Shown: in pieces, positions 49,213-61,490 of the stretch
Layout: each line of letters begins with the position of its first letter
Position numbering within the stretch: the first letter of the stretch is position 1
Origin: Ophthalmolycus amberensis
Taxonomy: Eukaryota; Chordata; Actinopteri; Perciformes; Zoarcidae
Direction: 5' to 3'
Length of the DNA stretch: 64,000 bases
NCBI GenBank assembly: GCA_024529925.1
Contig: JAFEUB010000780.1
Location: forward strand, 186,001-250,000
Position numbers and translations under genes: made by a program
The notes under the pieces: generated by a model
What the model was told of the DNA's origin: nothing
The model's database searches: none
The model's input: only the letters and a program-made list of their open reading frames with translations

Positions 49213-52200
49213 GTACGATACGCACCCACTCTCACACTCACACAATTAAAAATGTGCCATGGGTAGAGAAAACACATTTATTGATTGCTGCATGTGTGCA
49301 TGCGAGTGTCTTGTTGCAGTAGCATGCAGAACTATCTTGCTGTTTTTTCTTAGCATCGGTATATCGCTTAGCTTTTTCAAAATTCAAGAGTTCAGTTCAT
49401 TTTTTTTGGAACCATTTACCACCACATTATAATTCAAAGTATAATTCATTCAAATTTACCGGCAGGAGAAGTATACTAGGACGGTCTTATTGTTACAGAC
49501 AGACCTGAGGCCACACGATTCTAAATGGCCATTCTTGGATACATAATCACCTATTGAATGGCAGCTTTTTTCTTTTTCAGGAATTTTAAGTGGCCTGTAG
49601 TTATGAAAACATCAGAATCACTCTGATATTTTGAGCAGATGTTTAATTGCCACTCTTTTAAAAGGTAGAGGACAGAGCAGAAAGGGTAATTACTGATAGT
49701 GAATGGACTGGGTCCTAAAATCTCGAAGGACAAACTTCAGTAGAAAAAGGGTTGAAAAGGAAGGAGGTTGTGTGCTAATATTCTGAAGGTATTTAGTGAG
49801 ACTGAGAGTATGTTGAGTATCTGCCTCGCAGATACTGTGAATACTTTTAAAAAACAGCTCAAAACCCACCTTTTTAGGCTGGCGTTTGAGTAAAAACCCA
49901 TGTCCTAGACCTGCTCTTAAAATATGTTTTAAATTTGTATCTTATTTTAAATTTTTTTAAATTTCAAAATTTTTAATTTTTCTCTGTGTATGTAATTTAT
50001 TGACCCTAGGGTCACATTGTGTTTTTTATGCTTTTAAATTTCTGCTCTGTTAAGCACTTTGTGATGTTATGTCTGTGAAAAGCGCTCTATAAATAAATTT
50101 CATTCATTCATTCATTGATGGAATCGAGGCACTGTATGTGCACAGATGATTCAAGTTAAAAGATTGTTTGTACACAGTGCTGAGGACAAATAATAAGTAT
50201 CATTTTGCCCCAGTGTCAGAAATGAACTCTCAGTGGCCTTTATCATTTCTGTGATATTTCCGGCATTAGCATCATAAAGCTCATTAGGTTATTATCCCAC
50301 ATGTGTCATCTGTAAACCAAGGTGCAGTTTTGTTTAGATGACAGGTCTTTGTGATATGAGATGTAATGGAGTGCAAATGAAGCCATTAGGGCACTCATGG
50401 TTGAGTAAAGGAGTGAGAGCTTTGTGTCTCAGGCAGGAGGCCTGCCGAACTATCCAAACATCAGTGCAGTTGTGCTGTTGGTATCAATCATATTAGTTTG
50501 TTGACAAGGTAGTTCAAATTTGAACGGGACAAAATGATCACCTGTTTAGGCTGGAGCTATGAATATTACATCGGAAACGATGCGACCAACTTGCAGGTGT
50601 GGCATTGCAGTGGGTGTTTTCATGTTCAAGTAAATTCTAATTTGCAAAAAAGTTTCTCATTCTGAACTTCTGTATGATTCTCTGAAGAGTCGAAGTACAA
50701 GAACACGTAAACACACACATCGAACCGAACACCGTGTAACTCAGACTGCCTCCATCCACCAGCACCCCCGAAGTTTTCATACTTGGCATAGAGACAAGCT
50801 AACTACCCGTATTCATTTTACAAAGATGAAAACACAATCAATACAGTGAGCTGGGAATTGGAAGTCATTTTCATTAGAGCTGCTGAGAGTTGTGCAGTCA
50901 TTACCAGCCGATAGCACAGGGGGCCTCGGCTGCAGGCAGCCATTTGTATTCCAGACGCCTGCCCTTCCTCTCTCCTTGCAGCCCCATCTTACCTCTTTCG
51001 TCTATCTCTGTCTATCGTCCTTCTCTGGATTCACTCTCCCCATCTCACAACATCCGATCCACCTTTTTCTAGGTCACGTCTCTCACTCCATCGTATTTAT
51101 ATGTTCATCATTTATTTACATTTAAGTTCATCTGGAGAGCACTTGTCATAGACAACGCACTCTCTTCCAAGCCATCCACAACAAATAAAACCACAGCACA
51201 TGTGGTTTGTTTGCTTTTGCTATTGAGCTCAAACAGTTCTTTCATATTTTCTTTTCCTTGGTTTTTCACATTATCTTTTCTTCCCCCTTTCATATTTGCT
51301 TGCTCCCAACTCACCAAATGCTTTCAAATGGAGGGAAACAAGTTAAAACACCACAACAAAATGCAACAAGAGAGACCATCAGCACACGCTCATGGGAAAT
51401 AACAGTAGCTGGCAGTGGCCATTGGAAGTTGCAGCAGCGAAATAGACGTGTTTTGTCTTCTTCTTTTTTTTCTCTTCACCCTCTGTGGCTCTGAGCTCAT
51501 TGTCATAAAAATGGAATCTGTCACCCCGCTCTAAACCTCAGTCAAGGTAGAGGAGAGAACAAATACAGACACTTGATAGGTGCCCACCTACACAGCAACA
51601 CAAGTATACAAGTGTAGGAAGCCTGTAATTTGAGAACAACGCTGCTTCACAGTTATTGTTGCTTTTAGCTGTACACAGCAGGAGGAATGTCATTTTAGTT
51701 TTTTATATCTTAATTAACTCTCTTTGATTATCCTCTAGTAAACAGTTGCTTGAAAATACATTAAAGAAATGAGGTAAATTTGTGTATTTAAAGGAGCCAA
51801 ATGCAAAATTGTGAGCATATCTAGTGCCTCAACATGGCTTAGGCGGGGGATCACAGCTAACGATGCTAACAGAACTCACAGTGCAAACTACGACAACAGT
51901 GCTGACGGTGCTAATTGTTACGTTTTTGGTGATCCTCTGACCTTTTCGTTGCCACCCTAAGAACAACACTTCTGCTTGTTAGAATAAGTTGATTATTACA
52001 GAATTTAAGGTGGACGCATTAACATTTTTCATTTTCTTTCAAAGGTGTAAGAGAAAACATTTTAGAAACACTAACTCAAAGGATAAATGCTATTGATTTT
52101 GATCAATGGACTTTTCTTCAGGTCTACCCTTATGTTTTCTTGCACACAAGATATTGTGTGAGATATCATTCGATGATCGCCACAACACATGCTGACGAAG

Positions 52201-52426
52201 TCCATGTTTCCCAGAGGAAGAAAGCTCTCACATGTGGGAATACCATATACATTAAAATTGTATTTTTTAAATTATTATTATTAAAATGATCTATTTCTTT
52301 TGCACTCTGGGTAGTTCAATATACATTTAATTGGTTACTAAAAGGATCACATCATCTATCACGTACATTCTCAGTTTTGAATGTCTTATTCACGAAATCT
52401 TACTGGTGCCCTGGTTTTCATTTCAG
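49213..52426 (+). other. Intron within Ig domain 3 (about 3.2 kb, phase 2)
   Basis: Intronic sequence with an L2-like LINE 3' end at 49797-50116. The remainder (50120-52400) has pyrimidine-rich and AT-rich stretches but no exon or repeat that I can name. Confidence 0.8.
49797..50116 (+). mobile_element. 5'-truncated L2/CR1-like LINE, 3' end
   Basis: The segment reads in frame to a stop at 49891-49893 and its last residues are TFKKQLKTHLFRLAFE. This matches the conserved C-terminal pattern (LKTHLFRLAF) of reverse-transcriptase polyproteins of fish L2-like LINEs. It is followed by an AT-rich 3' UTR, the tail AAGCACTTTGTGATG…GCGCTCTATAAATAAATTT, and a CATT microsatellite at 50100-50116. Such tails with simple-repeat ends are typical of L2/CR1-clade elements. 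Everything upstream of the last few dozen codons is missing, as expected from 5' truncation during target-primed insertion. Confidence 0.75.
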
Positions 52427-52599
52427 GCCACAGCGGGTGAACTGGGTGAAAGTGGACGACGATGTGCCATCCCATGCCGTCATCACCGGAGCTGATCTTT
52501 ACATCGAAAACCTGAACAAGTCCTACAACGGAACCTATCGCTGTGTGGCTTCCAACACAGTGGGGGAGTCTTTTGACGACTACATCCTCTACGTCTATG
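52427..52599 (+). CDS. cadm1: cadm1 exon: C-terminal half of the second C2-type Ig domain
   Basis: This 173-nt exon lies between acceptor (tggttttcatttcag) and donor ATG|gtacgc. It enters in phase 2 and leaves in phase 1, joining upstream as GKPQPQRVNWVKVDD, like CADM1 GKPQPVMVTWVRVDD. It completes Ig domain 3 with ENLNKSYNGTYRCVASN, which holds the second cysteine (52542-52544) and two sequons (NKS, NGT) at the two neighbouring sites found in mammalian CADM1. It ends at DDYILYVY, the border with the stalk. Reading past the donor gives G-T-Q-V and an immediate stop. An intron-7-retaining transcript would therefore encode a secreted, three-Ig ectodomain. Confidence 0.97.
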
Positions 52600-54184
52600 G
52601 TACGCAGGTCTAACATTGACCCTTCGTCACTTTACTGTCTCTCTTTCTACCTAACTAACTCTATAACTGCTTTTCTTCTGAGAGATTGTCCAATGAACAT
52701 GTGAACACCAGAATCATTGATATGTAACCTGTTGATATTTCCAAGATTTGTGAGTTGTTGGGACAAGAGGTGATTTGAGTGGGGATGAGGGGGTGTGCCA
52801 TCGCCCTTGTTAACTAAATGAAAAAAAGGCATGCCCTTTGTTCACCTGCAACCCTCTTCATCCCCAAGTTGCTTAGAGGGAGCAGAGGAGTTGTTTAATT
52901 GAATTTGTTAGCCTAGTCTGTCTGACTCATTGATCCTTTATCTGACTCAGGTTTGTGCAAGTTAAAATCTATGGCCCCGACCATGACTCTGAAATATCAG
53001 TAGCCTTCACCAACTGCGACATGTCCAGCAGAGCTGAACCCAACGAACCGGGTCCTTCCCCCCCCCTGTTAAAAATAAACAAATCGCCTACTGCCAAAGG
53101 CTGGAACCATTAGCATAATCCAAGGTATGCAGACTGACTTTTAAATAAGGACTGTGTTTTAAAACAGGTGCAGTATACTTTTGATCCCTCCTTGTTTGCA
53201 ACTGCACTGTGCATATGGCCAACACCAAAAGAGTGTCCCTTTGCTCTGTCAACTTGGTTCCCTTGACTCCTTCCCTTTCTGCCTTGCATCTGGACAGACA
53301 AATGGGCTCCTGAGGCTGCATTAAGATGCACACAATAGAAGAAAAACAAATGCAGGCAATCTGTTTTGGTCTCTGATAAGCATACAATCATATTGTTATT
53401 GTTATGTTACTCAAACTGGATTATGTTGCTTCTTCACACCAGTGTAGCAACACACCAACACCAAAGCAGCTCCTTGAGATGTTTTGAACACAGTGCTATT
53501 TTTCTGCAAAAGAGAAGGTCATGTCCTGAGTGTTGTTTCTCTCGCTCTCTCTGTATTGTTTTTCCTTATATTTATGACCTGAAGAGGACTTTACATTCTT
53601 CATTGTCATACACATTTACATACACATTTTACATTGTGGATTTTCAAATTAAGAAGGGAATTTGTTTGCCAAACTTATCAGGTGAGAACATAAAATTTAC
53701 GGAAACCTCATGATCTCAGCCATGACCGGAGGTAGAACATTACGCCTTGGTGGCAACGCGTTCCTGCCACCGTGGGTCAGAGGACGCCTTTTTCAGCAGT
53801 AACCGTTGTATTGCGCTGTGTGAGTGCTGCATGCGTGCTGTATTAGGGCTGCGCAGAGCAGGGGCAAACAGCTTCCATGTATATGAATTGCTCTGTTTGT
53901 ACCCCCCTTGGAAGTGGGGCAAAATGTTTAATAAATAACTAAATAGTTATGATAGTATGCATGTTTATGATACAATTTTCACAATACAATACAGGCCATT
54001 TTGGTAGAGGCATTATATATATGACAGTACAATAGAAATAGCTCTACAGTTGCTCACTGATGTTGCAATGGAACAACCAATGGTATTAATGTAAGTTATT
54101 TGGTGTCGGTATCACTTTAAGGGTACTGATATTAATACTGGCATCGTAAATCTACACGATACTCGGCCTTAAAGTCTAGTCAGT

Positions 54185-54290
54185 GTTATTTATATTGCCC
54201 AAAATTACAAATCATGAATTGCCTCAAAGAGCTTTACAACCTGTACAGCATACAACATCTTCTATTCTTAGACCCTTGATTGGGATAACA
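54185..54290 (+). repeat. Dispersed fish repeat, uninterrupted copy of the 8071/8781 family
   Basis: Reads ATTGCCCAAAATTACAAATC, GAGCTTTACAACCTGTACAG and CATACAACATCTTCTATTCT in unbroken order, which shows the ancestral arrangement of the family. Confidence 0.6.
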
Positions 54291-54395
54291 CACATTTTAG
54301 TGCTAACCACTGTCCATCAGCATGGGGTAAACCAGTTTTGTAATTGCGTTGAGAACCACAGCCACAACCTAGCTGTGGATCAATAGATGAGTGTG

Positions 54396-54421
54396 GTGTG
54401 TGTGTGTGTGTGTGTGTGTGT
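54396..54421. repeat. (TG) microsatellite
   Basis: An uninterrupted TG tract. Confidence 0.94.
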
Positions 54422-54994
54422 TCGTTCTGCCTCCCGCAAACCTGAGGTAATCCTGAACCTGCCTCCACCTACTTCTGCCAGATTTATTCATTTAGCTTCC
54501 TGATGATTTAGCTTCCTCCAGTCTTTCTCTGTGTTGTTTTCTCTCATCCTCATAAGCATTATCTTAACATGCTTTTATACTGTTGATACCAGTCGCATTT
54601 TCTCCCTGGGCAGGGCATTACACTCTAATGTGCTCATTTTCCCTGACAAAAATGACTTCACTATCACTTTTGGTCGACCCCGAGCCCGCAGAGAAGTTAT
54701 TTGGCGGCTATTGTCAGAGGGAATTAGCAGAGTGAAAAGGCCTCTTTTTATGTAAGGGGAAAAAAGGACTCTCAATGCCTGACGGACACCAGCTGAATGG
54801 ATGCTATTTACAGCAGAGCGAGTTGCTGTGCTAATGATGAGTGCAATGAAACAACAGAGGTACTGTTGGAAATGAGGAAACAGCTTACTGCCACCTGCAA
54901 TATTACAGCTGTTAGTCAATACTAACAGTGCAGTGTAAGCCTCTTTGTGTGTCAGAATCAGTTCTCTCTCACCAATTGACGTATGAATGACACA

Positions 54995-55500
54995 ACCATT
55001 TGTCAGTCATTTTGCGTGCAACAAAAACGCATCCCTTGCTTTTAGCGTGTCATTTGTGCACCGCGTAGTCTGTACTGACAGAAATGGAAATGATTAATGT
55101 GAATACAATGCGCTCTGAACAAGTGACGTAGTGTAACATGTGAGAGACTGCTCATGGGGGGGGGGGGCGGGTCGGGACGTGGATCAGTCAAACAAACAGA
55201 GGACTTGCGACCAGGTGACCGTTGTTCCAGTCCGGTGTCCTAAAGTGGTTTATTTCAAGTTGCGTTAGTGATGTGTTTTCCTGTTCCTGTTCACATACTT
55301 ATTTTAAGCCCAACCGTGACGTCGTTCCTAAACCTAACTAAGTTGTTTTGATGACTAAACCGAAGAGCGGCTGTCAACTTAGTTTTGCGGCCTGAACATA
55401 ACCGTTTCACTGTAACAACGTGTTGTTAAATGACACGCAAAAAAGCCTTTAATGCAGAATAATGACACATGGAAATGTTGTATACACGTTTGTTTATAGG
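54995..55500 (+). repeat. Dispersed repeat with CCTAAACCTAACTAAG motif
   Basis: Blocks GTGACCGTTGTTCCAGTCC, CCTAAACCTAACTAAGTTG, CTGAACATAACC and AAATGACACGCAAAAAAGCC, and a second AATGACA-type unit, follow the order of a common percomorph repeat. It is interrupted by a G12 run at 55155-55167. Confidence 0.45.
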
Positions 55501-56218
55501 CCTGCTTGACACGTAGATCTTCGGATTGAAGACATTTTCTAGTGCTGAAAGAATTAGTCTGTAATTCAGCAAAACCATTTGGGTTGAGTAACTTTAATAA
55601 GTGTTTTCAACTTCATGATGGTTGAGGGTTAAAATGGGAGTATTCAAATCAGATGAGCGATAGTATGGTGAGACAAATGCGTGTGCTTCTTTTTAATCAG
55701 ATCAACTACAAGACTCATCAAAGACCATCAATAAGAGGAACCATTTTACTTTGAGCCATATTGTTGCTCACCTCTGTACGATCCATTATCCACGGCTTTG
55801 CATGAATTGTGAATATTCTGGTAATTGTTGCAGCTTTTCTGTACGTCTCTCTCTCCCCGGGCCTAAACAACGAAATCCCATGGTGACGGACACAAGTCGC
55901 CCCTCTCAACTACCCACACATCCCCCCGTGGGGAGAGAAAGACAAAGATAAACACGGTAATGCAACATGTGGGCAACTAAAAGCCTTGCGCCTAAAAAAA
56001 CAAACAGCAGCCATTAAAACCATAGAAGGCATCTATCCTTTTAGAGCTAGTCTTTTGATGACTTTGATGTGTCCGTGTCTCCCACACCACTAATGTCGAC
56101 TGTAATTCAACAGCAAATAATGCCGAACCTTCGCCTTGCTAATGGGAAGACAGGATGTTGTGGCTGGGCTGTCAGAAGCTGATTCCTACATCCAGACCCC
56201 TCACTACCGCCACCACCA

Positions 56219-56243
56219 CCACACACACACACACACACACACA
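56219..56243. repeat. (CA) microsatellite
   Basis: A CA tract next to CCA-type trinucleotides on both sides. Confidence 0.93.
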
Positions 56244-56551
56244 CCACGTCCTGCACTACCACCACCACGCAAACACCTCTGTAGACCAAACAGAAGCTGG
56301 GAGAAGGGCATGTATGTATACACGAGGTCCCAAGTAAGAAATCATACAAGTAGCAGAGGTGTTAGCATGTACTAGTAGTGATATAAAGCCACCAGCTGAT
56401 TGTGACCAAAGTTATCTCTGCATCTGCATCTAAGGAATCTACAGATTTCACTCGTTTCATTTGTCGAGATTGGTGCAGAGTTACCAAAGCGATGTAGCTT
56501 AAAGCAGGAGATGCACTTGATAACTGTAGATGCCATGCGGCAGCAGAGTGC

Positions 56552-56559
56552 TTCATACC
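56552..56559. repeat. Left target-site duplication of the hAT-type element
   Basis: TTCATACC directly abuts the left terminus and is identical to the copy at 57270-57277. Confidence 0.92.
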
Positions 56560-57269
56560 TAGGGTTGGGTATCGTTTGGGTTTTTTTCCGATACCGGTGC
56601 TAAAACGATACTTTTAAAACGATACCGGTGCCTAAACGGTGCCTGAACCGATACTTTTTCTTCAAATTGAACAATATATTAACTGTTTAAAGTATACTGT
56701 AAATATAAATAAATACAAAACACTTGGCTTCAAACTACAGCTTCAAACTTTTTAACTATGAACAATATGTTAACTGTCAACAGTTTACAGTATACTTAAA
56801 TAAATATAAATAAATACAAAACACAGACACACATGCTGTACACACACTACAGCTTCAAACTTCAGCAATTGTTTTGCAGAAATATGAGCATATTTTCCTT
56901 CTCTGGCAAAATACGACACGTCTCATGACTTATTTTATTTTACCAGTTGGTGGCGGTAATGCGCCAATTCGTCGTTTGCCAACCGCCAGTACACCTCAAA
57001 GGAGGAGAAGAAGAAGCTTTCGCGTGCCTGTGTTGTTGTGCTTATGAGCGACAGCGCTAAGTACCCCGTTGTAATAATACTATGAGTGAGGAGCGGAGGA
57101 CCGAGTCCTGCTGCCAGGACGGAGTCATCAGAGTAGTGTAAAAAAAGTATTTCAATCGGCTCCGGCACCGGAAGGAAGCACCGAAATCTGCGTTGCGTTT
57201 CGGTCCGGTAGATACCGGACGTATAGGAACCGGTGCCATATTGGCACAGAGTTTCGGTACCCAACCCTA
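56560..57269. mobile_element. Complete 710-bp non-autonomous hAT-type element (MITE)
   Basis: The element begins TAGGGTTGGGTATCG and ends with the inverted partner CGGTACCCAACCCTA, giving imperfect terminal inverted repeats of about 15 bp. It is flanked by a perfect 8-bp duplication, TTCATACC, at 56552-56559 and 57270-57277. An 8-bp target duplication is the hallmark of the hAT superfamily. Several subterminal copies of CGATACCGGTGC-like motifs lie near both ends. The inside carries a direct duplication of an AT-rich unit (about 56668-56753 and 56759-56863). No transposase frame is present, so it must have moved by a transposase supplied elsewhere. The intact duplication suggests a fairly recent insertion. 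Confidence 0.93.
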
Positions 57270-57277
57270 TTCATACC
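57270..57277. repeat. Right target-site duplication of the hAT-type element
   Basis: TTCATACC directly abuts the right terminus and is identical to the copy at 56552-56559. Confidence 0.92.
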
Positions 57278-60110
57278 TGATGACAGTATATAACTATAGA
57301 CCCCCGTTGACCACAATGTGGGTTGCAATAGAAGAGTGGCCCTGTCCGTATTTCTGCTCATTGACTCCATGGAAAGTGAAGCAACTGCAGAAGTGGCCTC
57401 ACAGTACCTTCGTCTACATTTATATAAGACGATTTGGCAACCATAGTAACACATATGTGTGTCCCCTTTATGACTTCAGATATTTGTTTTATAGTGGAGC
57501 CTGTGTCCTACTCTTTGTATTATAGTAACACCCCGTTAAACAGTGAGTAGAACGAGTGAAACATTGCAACCACTCAGTAAACAAACTGCATACTCCCTTT
57601 GATTAACCCTTGGAACAAAAAACAAAGACACTCTTATTTGAACCCTAAAACGTTAACCGCCATACCTCCAGGCTATTTCAGAAAGATGCATCCAGTTAAA
57701 ATGTGACAAGTAAGGAGGGGAAGACTCTAATAACGTTAAAGTCCCTCCAACAGACAAAAAGTTTTAGATTTATTGCACCAAAATGCCCCAAAAGCTGTTT
57801 TGAAATGAGTGTTTTCCACGTCTCTTATGTTAAGATCAAATTTTCTTTATTAAAAGTTAAAAATGAGCCACAGCATCAGCCCAGGATCCCAAGCTGTACA
57901 TTACAGCTGTGTAATTTAATGATAAAGTCCACATGGCGCCTCCACCGCCAACACTCCCCCTGCTTGACAGCCAGAACAAATGCAGCTATGGCCAGCATCT
58001 CTTCTAATGCATCTGGTTCCCGAGTATTGTGACCCTAAGTGATGGAGAGCACCGTGAGACTGGCTGACACTAACAATGTTAACACTGAAAAGAATGCAGT
58101 CTGTACTGCTCTAAGTCTCACTGCCGCTCTTACTTCACAGGGTAAGAAAACACAACCATCGGGGTTTTCCTCTCGCAGTCGAGTGAGACCCAGCGCCGAG
58201 GGGTTTTAAGTTGTTTACAGGCTGCCGCTTACCCAATAACTGAGTTCTCCTTCTCCCTGCTCCTTTACCAGCACTGGCTTTATTGCACACCAGCCGCATG
58301 TTTAGTGACCCCGTTGCACTCAGTCGTCTTCCTACTTACTTCACACTTCTTCTCCATTAAAGCACATGGGAATTTCTCCACAAGTCACTGTTAGCGCTTT
58401 AAGTGGCTTCCAACATTTCTTCCAGAGGTGCAAAGTGGCCCAAAACATCTTATTCAAGCTGCAAGCGCTCTTAGTTTGCTGAAATTGCACTTGAGTGGAA
58501 GTGAAATTGCTGGTGTAAAATGCTCTGAGGAGGAAAAAGTAATTCATCACCTCCAAAGCAAATTTGCAAGGAAGTTGTGTTTTGAATTCGGTTTGTCGCT
58601 TATGAATTTTAAACGCTTGGATTTCTCTGCCATGTATCAAATCATAACATTACAGTTGTAATTTGGGGGGAAATCTATAATTTAAGATCCCAACATTTAT
58701 CTCCTGATCACCATATGGCAGGATTATGTCAGAGTGGCTGTGATCTTGAATTTCACACTTTTTATTTGATGACACATATAAAATGTCACTCCAAAATGAC
58801 CCCAATATATTTATGTTCAAATAATCCATACCATATTTTCTATAGACAATACTTGCTTCCAACATGTGCAGATTCCAAAATAACCCAGCCTGGAGAAAAC
58901 TACCTTTCAGTCTTTTGTTTATAATCTGAAGCTGAACGCCTGGCCACCTTTAAACCCTCAGCCTAGACTTTATACAGTAAGGTGAGCTTCTTCAATCAAT
59001 GTAGGGCATTAAAAGATCTGAGATGTACATGAGGCCCAACGTCAACTTACTTTGAAAGAACTTAAACGGTAGACCAACATTCCTTTTGAACCAGGTAGCC
59101 AGTTAAGAACTATCAGAATTGAAGTATTTGAATGATAAGTACTTTTGTTATAATTATTACTTCTTTATGTCTTCGTAACTTCTCTCTGGAAAGGTAAAAG
59201 GCAAGACTTCTTATAGGCTCTTTCACACCCACGAATGTCACTTTGAGTCAATGTTGAGTTGATATGTGAAGCCTCTAAACACAGCACTTGTCAGGTGTTT
59301 CACGAGTTGGGATTATACAGGGGCCGAGGACAGATACTGAAGGGGCCAAGGAAAAACTTACCCAAACGAAATACCGGAAAATTGGAAGAAACCTTGCAAA
59401 GGATAAAATATAGCTAACCCTTGCAGGGCTAAGAGGCACTAAATGGGACACAAAGCAGCAAATCAATAATACAGTTTGATGGTTAATGAAGCAGGGAAAC
59501 ATGAAACCAAAAGGGGTAGAAAACTACTTTCTGACGAGGACAAAGCATTTCACAAGGTAACTTCTAGTTTTAGAGTGTGTTGCATCTCTAATGCTGTGGC
59601 CGTATTTCAATTTATCAAATGATTACAAGCAAGATTTGAGTTATGATGGTTATTGGGATAAAATATCAATTTCTGCCAGTTTACTTCACTATGTGAAGCG
59701 TGCAAAATGTCAAACTTTTATGGCGCCCAAGTTTAATTAACCTGAATCTATGGCAGACGGTAATTTGCAGAGCTGCTCTGTCTCCCAAACGTCATGCAAT
59801 CCTAATGTGAACACCTCAAATGTACATTACATTGTAAGTAAAGGAGATACCTCAGTTTGCCTTTGGTAAGAAAATAATAATACTAAATTTAACTAGTTTT
59901 CTCCCTCACATTTACTCGTGAATATTTCTTTGACATGGTTAAATTAACAGCCATTTTCGTAACCTAAATCAAGTAGTATATTTTGGAATAACAGCTCATA
60001 AAATCTCGTAGTTTTTCTCCTAAAAACATAAGAGCTGACATATTTCTGAAATTACTGTACAATTAAAATAGATAGACAGGATTTATAGATAAGGCTGTAC
60101 CGCACTGCAT

Positions 60111-60130
60111 TATACTATACTATACTATAC
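60111..60130. repeat. (TATAC) short tandem repeat
   Basis: Four tandem TATAC units. Confidence 0.9.
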
Positions 60131-61309
60131 TCCACTGCGCTATTACTTTAACATTTACTCTACTACACCTCACTTCTTCTCATGTATCATCAATTCCTCT
60201 GTGCTGGAGGTATTCGTTCAGGCTTCATATTGTTTGGTGTGATTACTGGCACTGTGTAGATATGGAGTTATTGTGCTCACATGGAGTTCTTTAACTCACC
60301 GGCTTTAACAGGAGTGATTCCTGTCAGGCTACATCTCGGAGCTTCCTGCGGTCTTGCTCCATTCATTCAGACCAGAAACACAGATTCATAAGCCTCATCA
60401 GTAAACAAGGGCCGGTGACTCAGCGGGAAGAAAAACACATTCAGCCTGTCACATTTGAAAGTAAATAAGCTCCCAGTGTTCTTTGATACATTGCACCAGC
60501 TAGTCACCAATAGAGAAATATGGTGTACATTCAGACAGTCTTTCTTTTCATCTTTATTTATCTTTTTTTAATTTTTTTTTTACTGCTAAGTTTTTAATGA
60601 GATGCTGACACTGATGATCCCAAACATCTGCTGGACCCTCACAGTTCATAATGGGATAAAAACCAATTAGACGGCACCACCCCAGAGCTGGAGTTGTGGC
60701 TCTCAAGCATGTGTGAAATTCATCAGCTCAAGCTTCATCTGCCAGCCGACTTCCCAATGGATCATCTCTACCCGCCTTTGTCTGCGCATTGGTGTGTACA
60801 GCCCTTTGTATTATCAAGGTTGACTTAAAAAAATTGAATTGTTGGTAGATTAAAAATATACCGCACAGCAACAGAGTTTGAATACGGATCCAGAACACCT
60901 GAAGGCATTCATTAGCATTTTAAAATTTGCTTCAGGCAGAGTTCTAAGGGACTACATGGACCTCTCTGCCTGTTATTTGAATTACTCAATACATTTTTCT
61001 TAAAGTGCATGAAATAAATGATTTTCTCAAATTGTGAAGGGATTTGTGAAGTAACAACTTCTGCCCTCAGGGAAGACTACTTTTCAACGACAAACAAGCT
61101 CTGTAACCTTAGGGGAGACATCCTGCTCTACAAAGAGCAAGGTAACTTGTATTATCTCTTTAATATGACTTTGGGATGGTATTGCATTTTCAATTCAATG
61201 ATGTCACAGTGAAAACCCCTTTACTGGGAACATCTACAGGAACAATTACTGGTGGTGTACGTTCAGTTATGCAATAACAAAAAAAATGTGACACATGACG
61301 GTTAACCAA

Positions 61310-61490
61310 GCTGCAACCTATGGTGCAGAGAAATGAAGCCAACGCGGAAGAGCCAAAAACTGCAGTTCCGCAAAATGGCATCTTGAGGCTGGCTCCAAAA
61401 GCGAGTCAACCCACATAGACCTCCACGTTAAAATGCCCAACATCACAGCAGAAATAAACATGTTTGCAGCCTAATACAAAAAACTGTTGT
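61310..61490 (+). repeat. Dispersed repeat fragment
   Basis: Contains CTTGAGGCTGGCTCCAAAAG, AAAATGCCCAACATCAC and GCAGAAATAAACATG, a block I recognise as common in fish genomes. The class is not determined. Confidence 0.45.

Noticed and set aside
55325..55345. CCTAAACCTAAC as an interstitial telomere
   Set aside because: Only two near-units, not the vertebrate TTAGGG repeat, and part of a longer dispersed repeat.
56935..57525. Several 100-110-codon frames on both strands
   Set aside because: They start or end inside the hAT-type MITE and cross its terminus, so they cannot be one ancestral protein.
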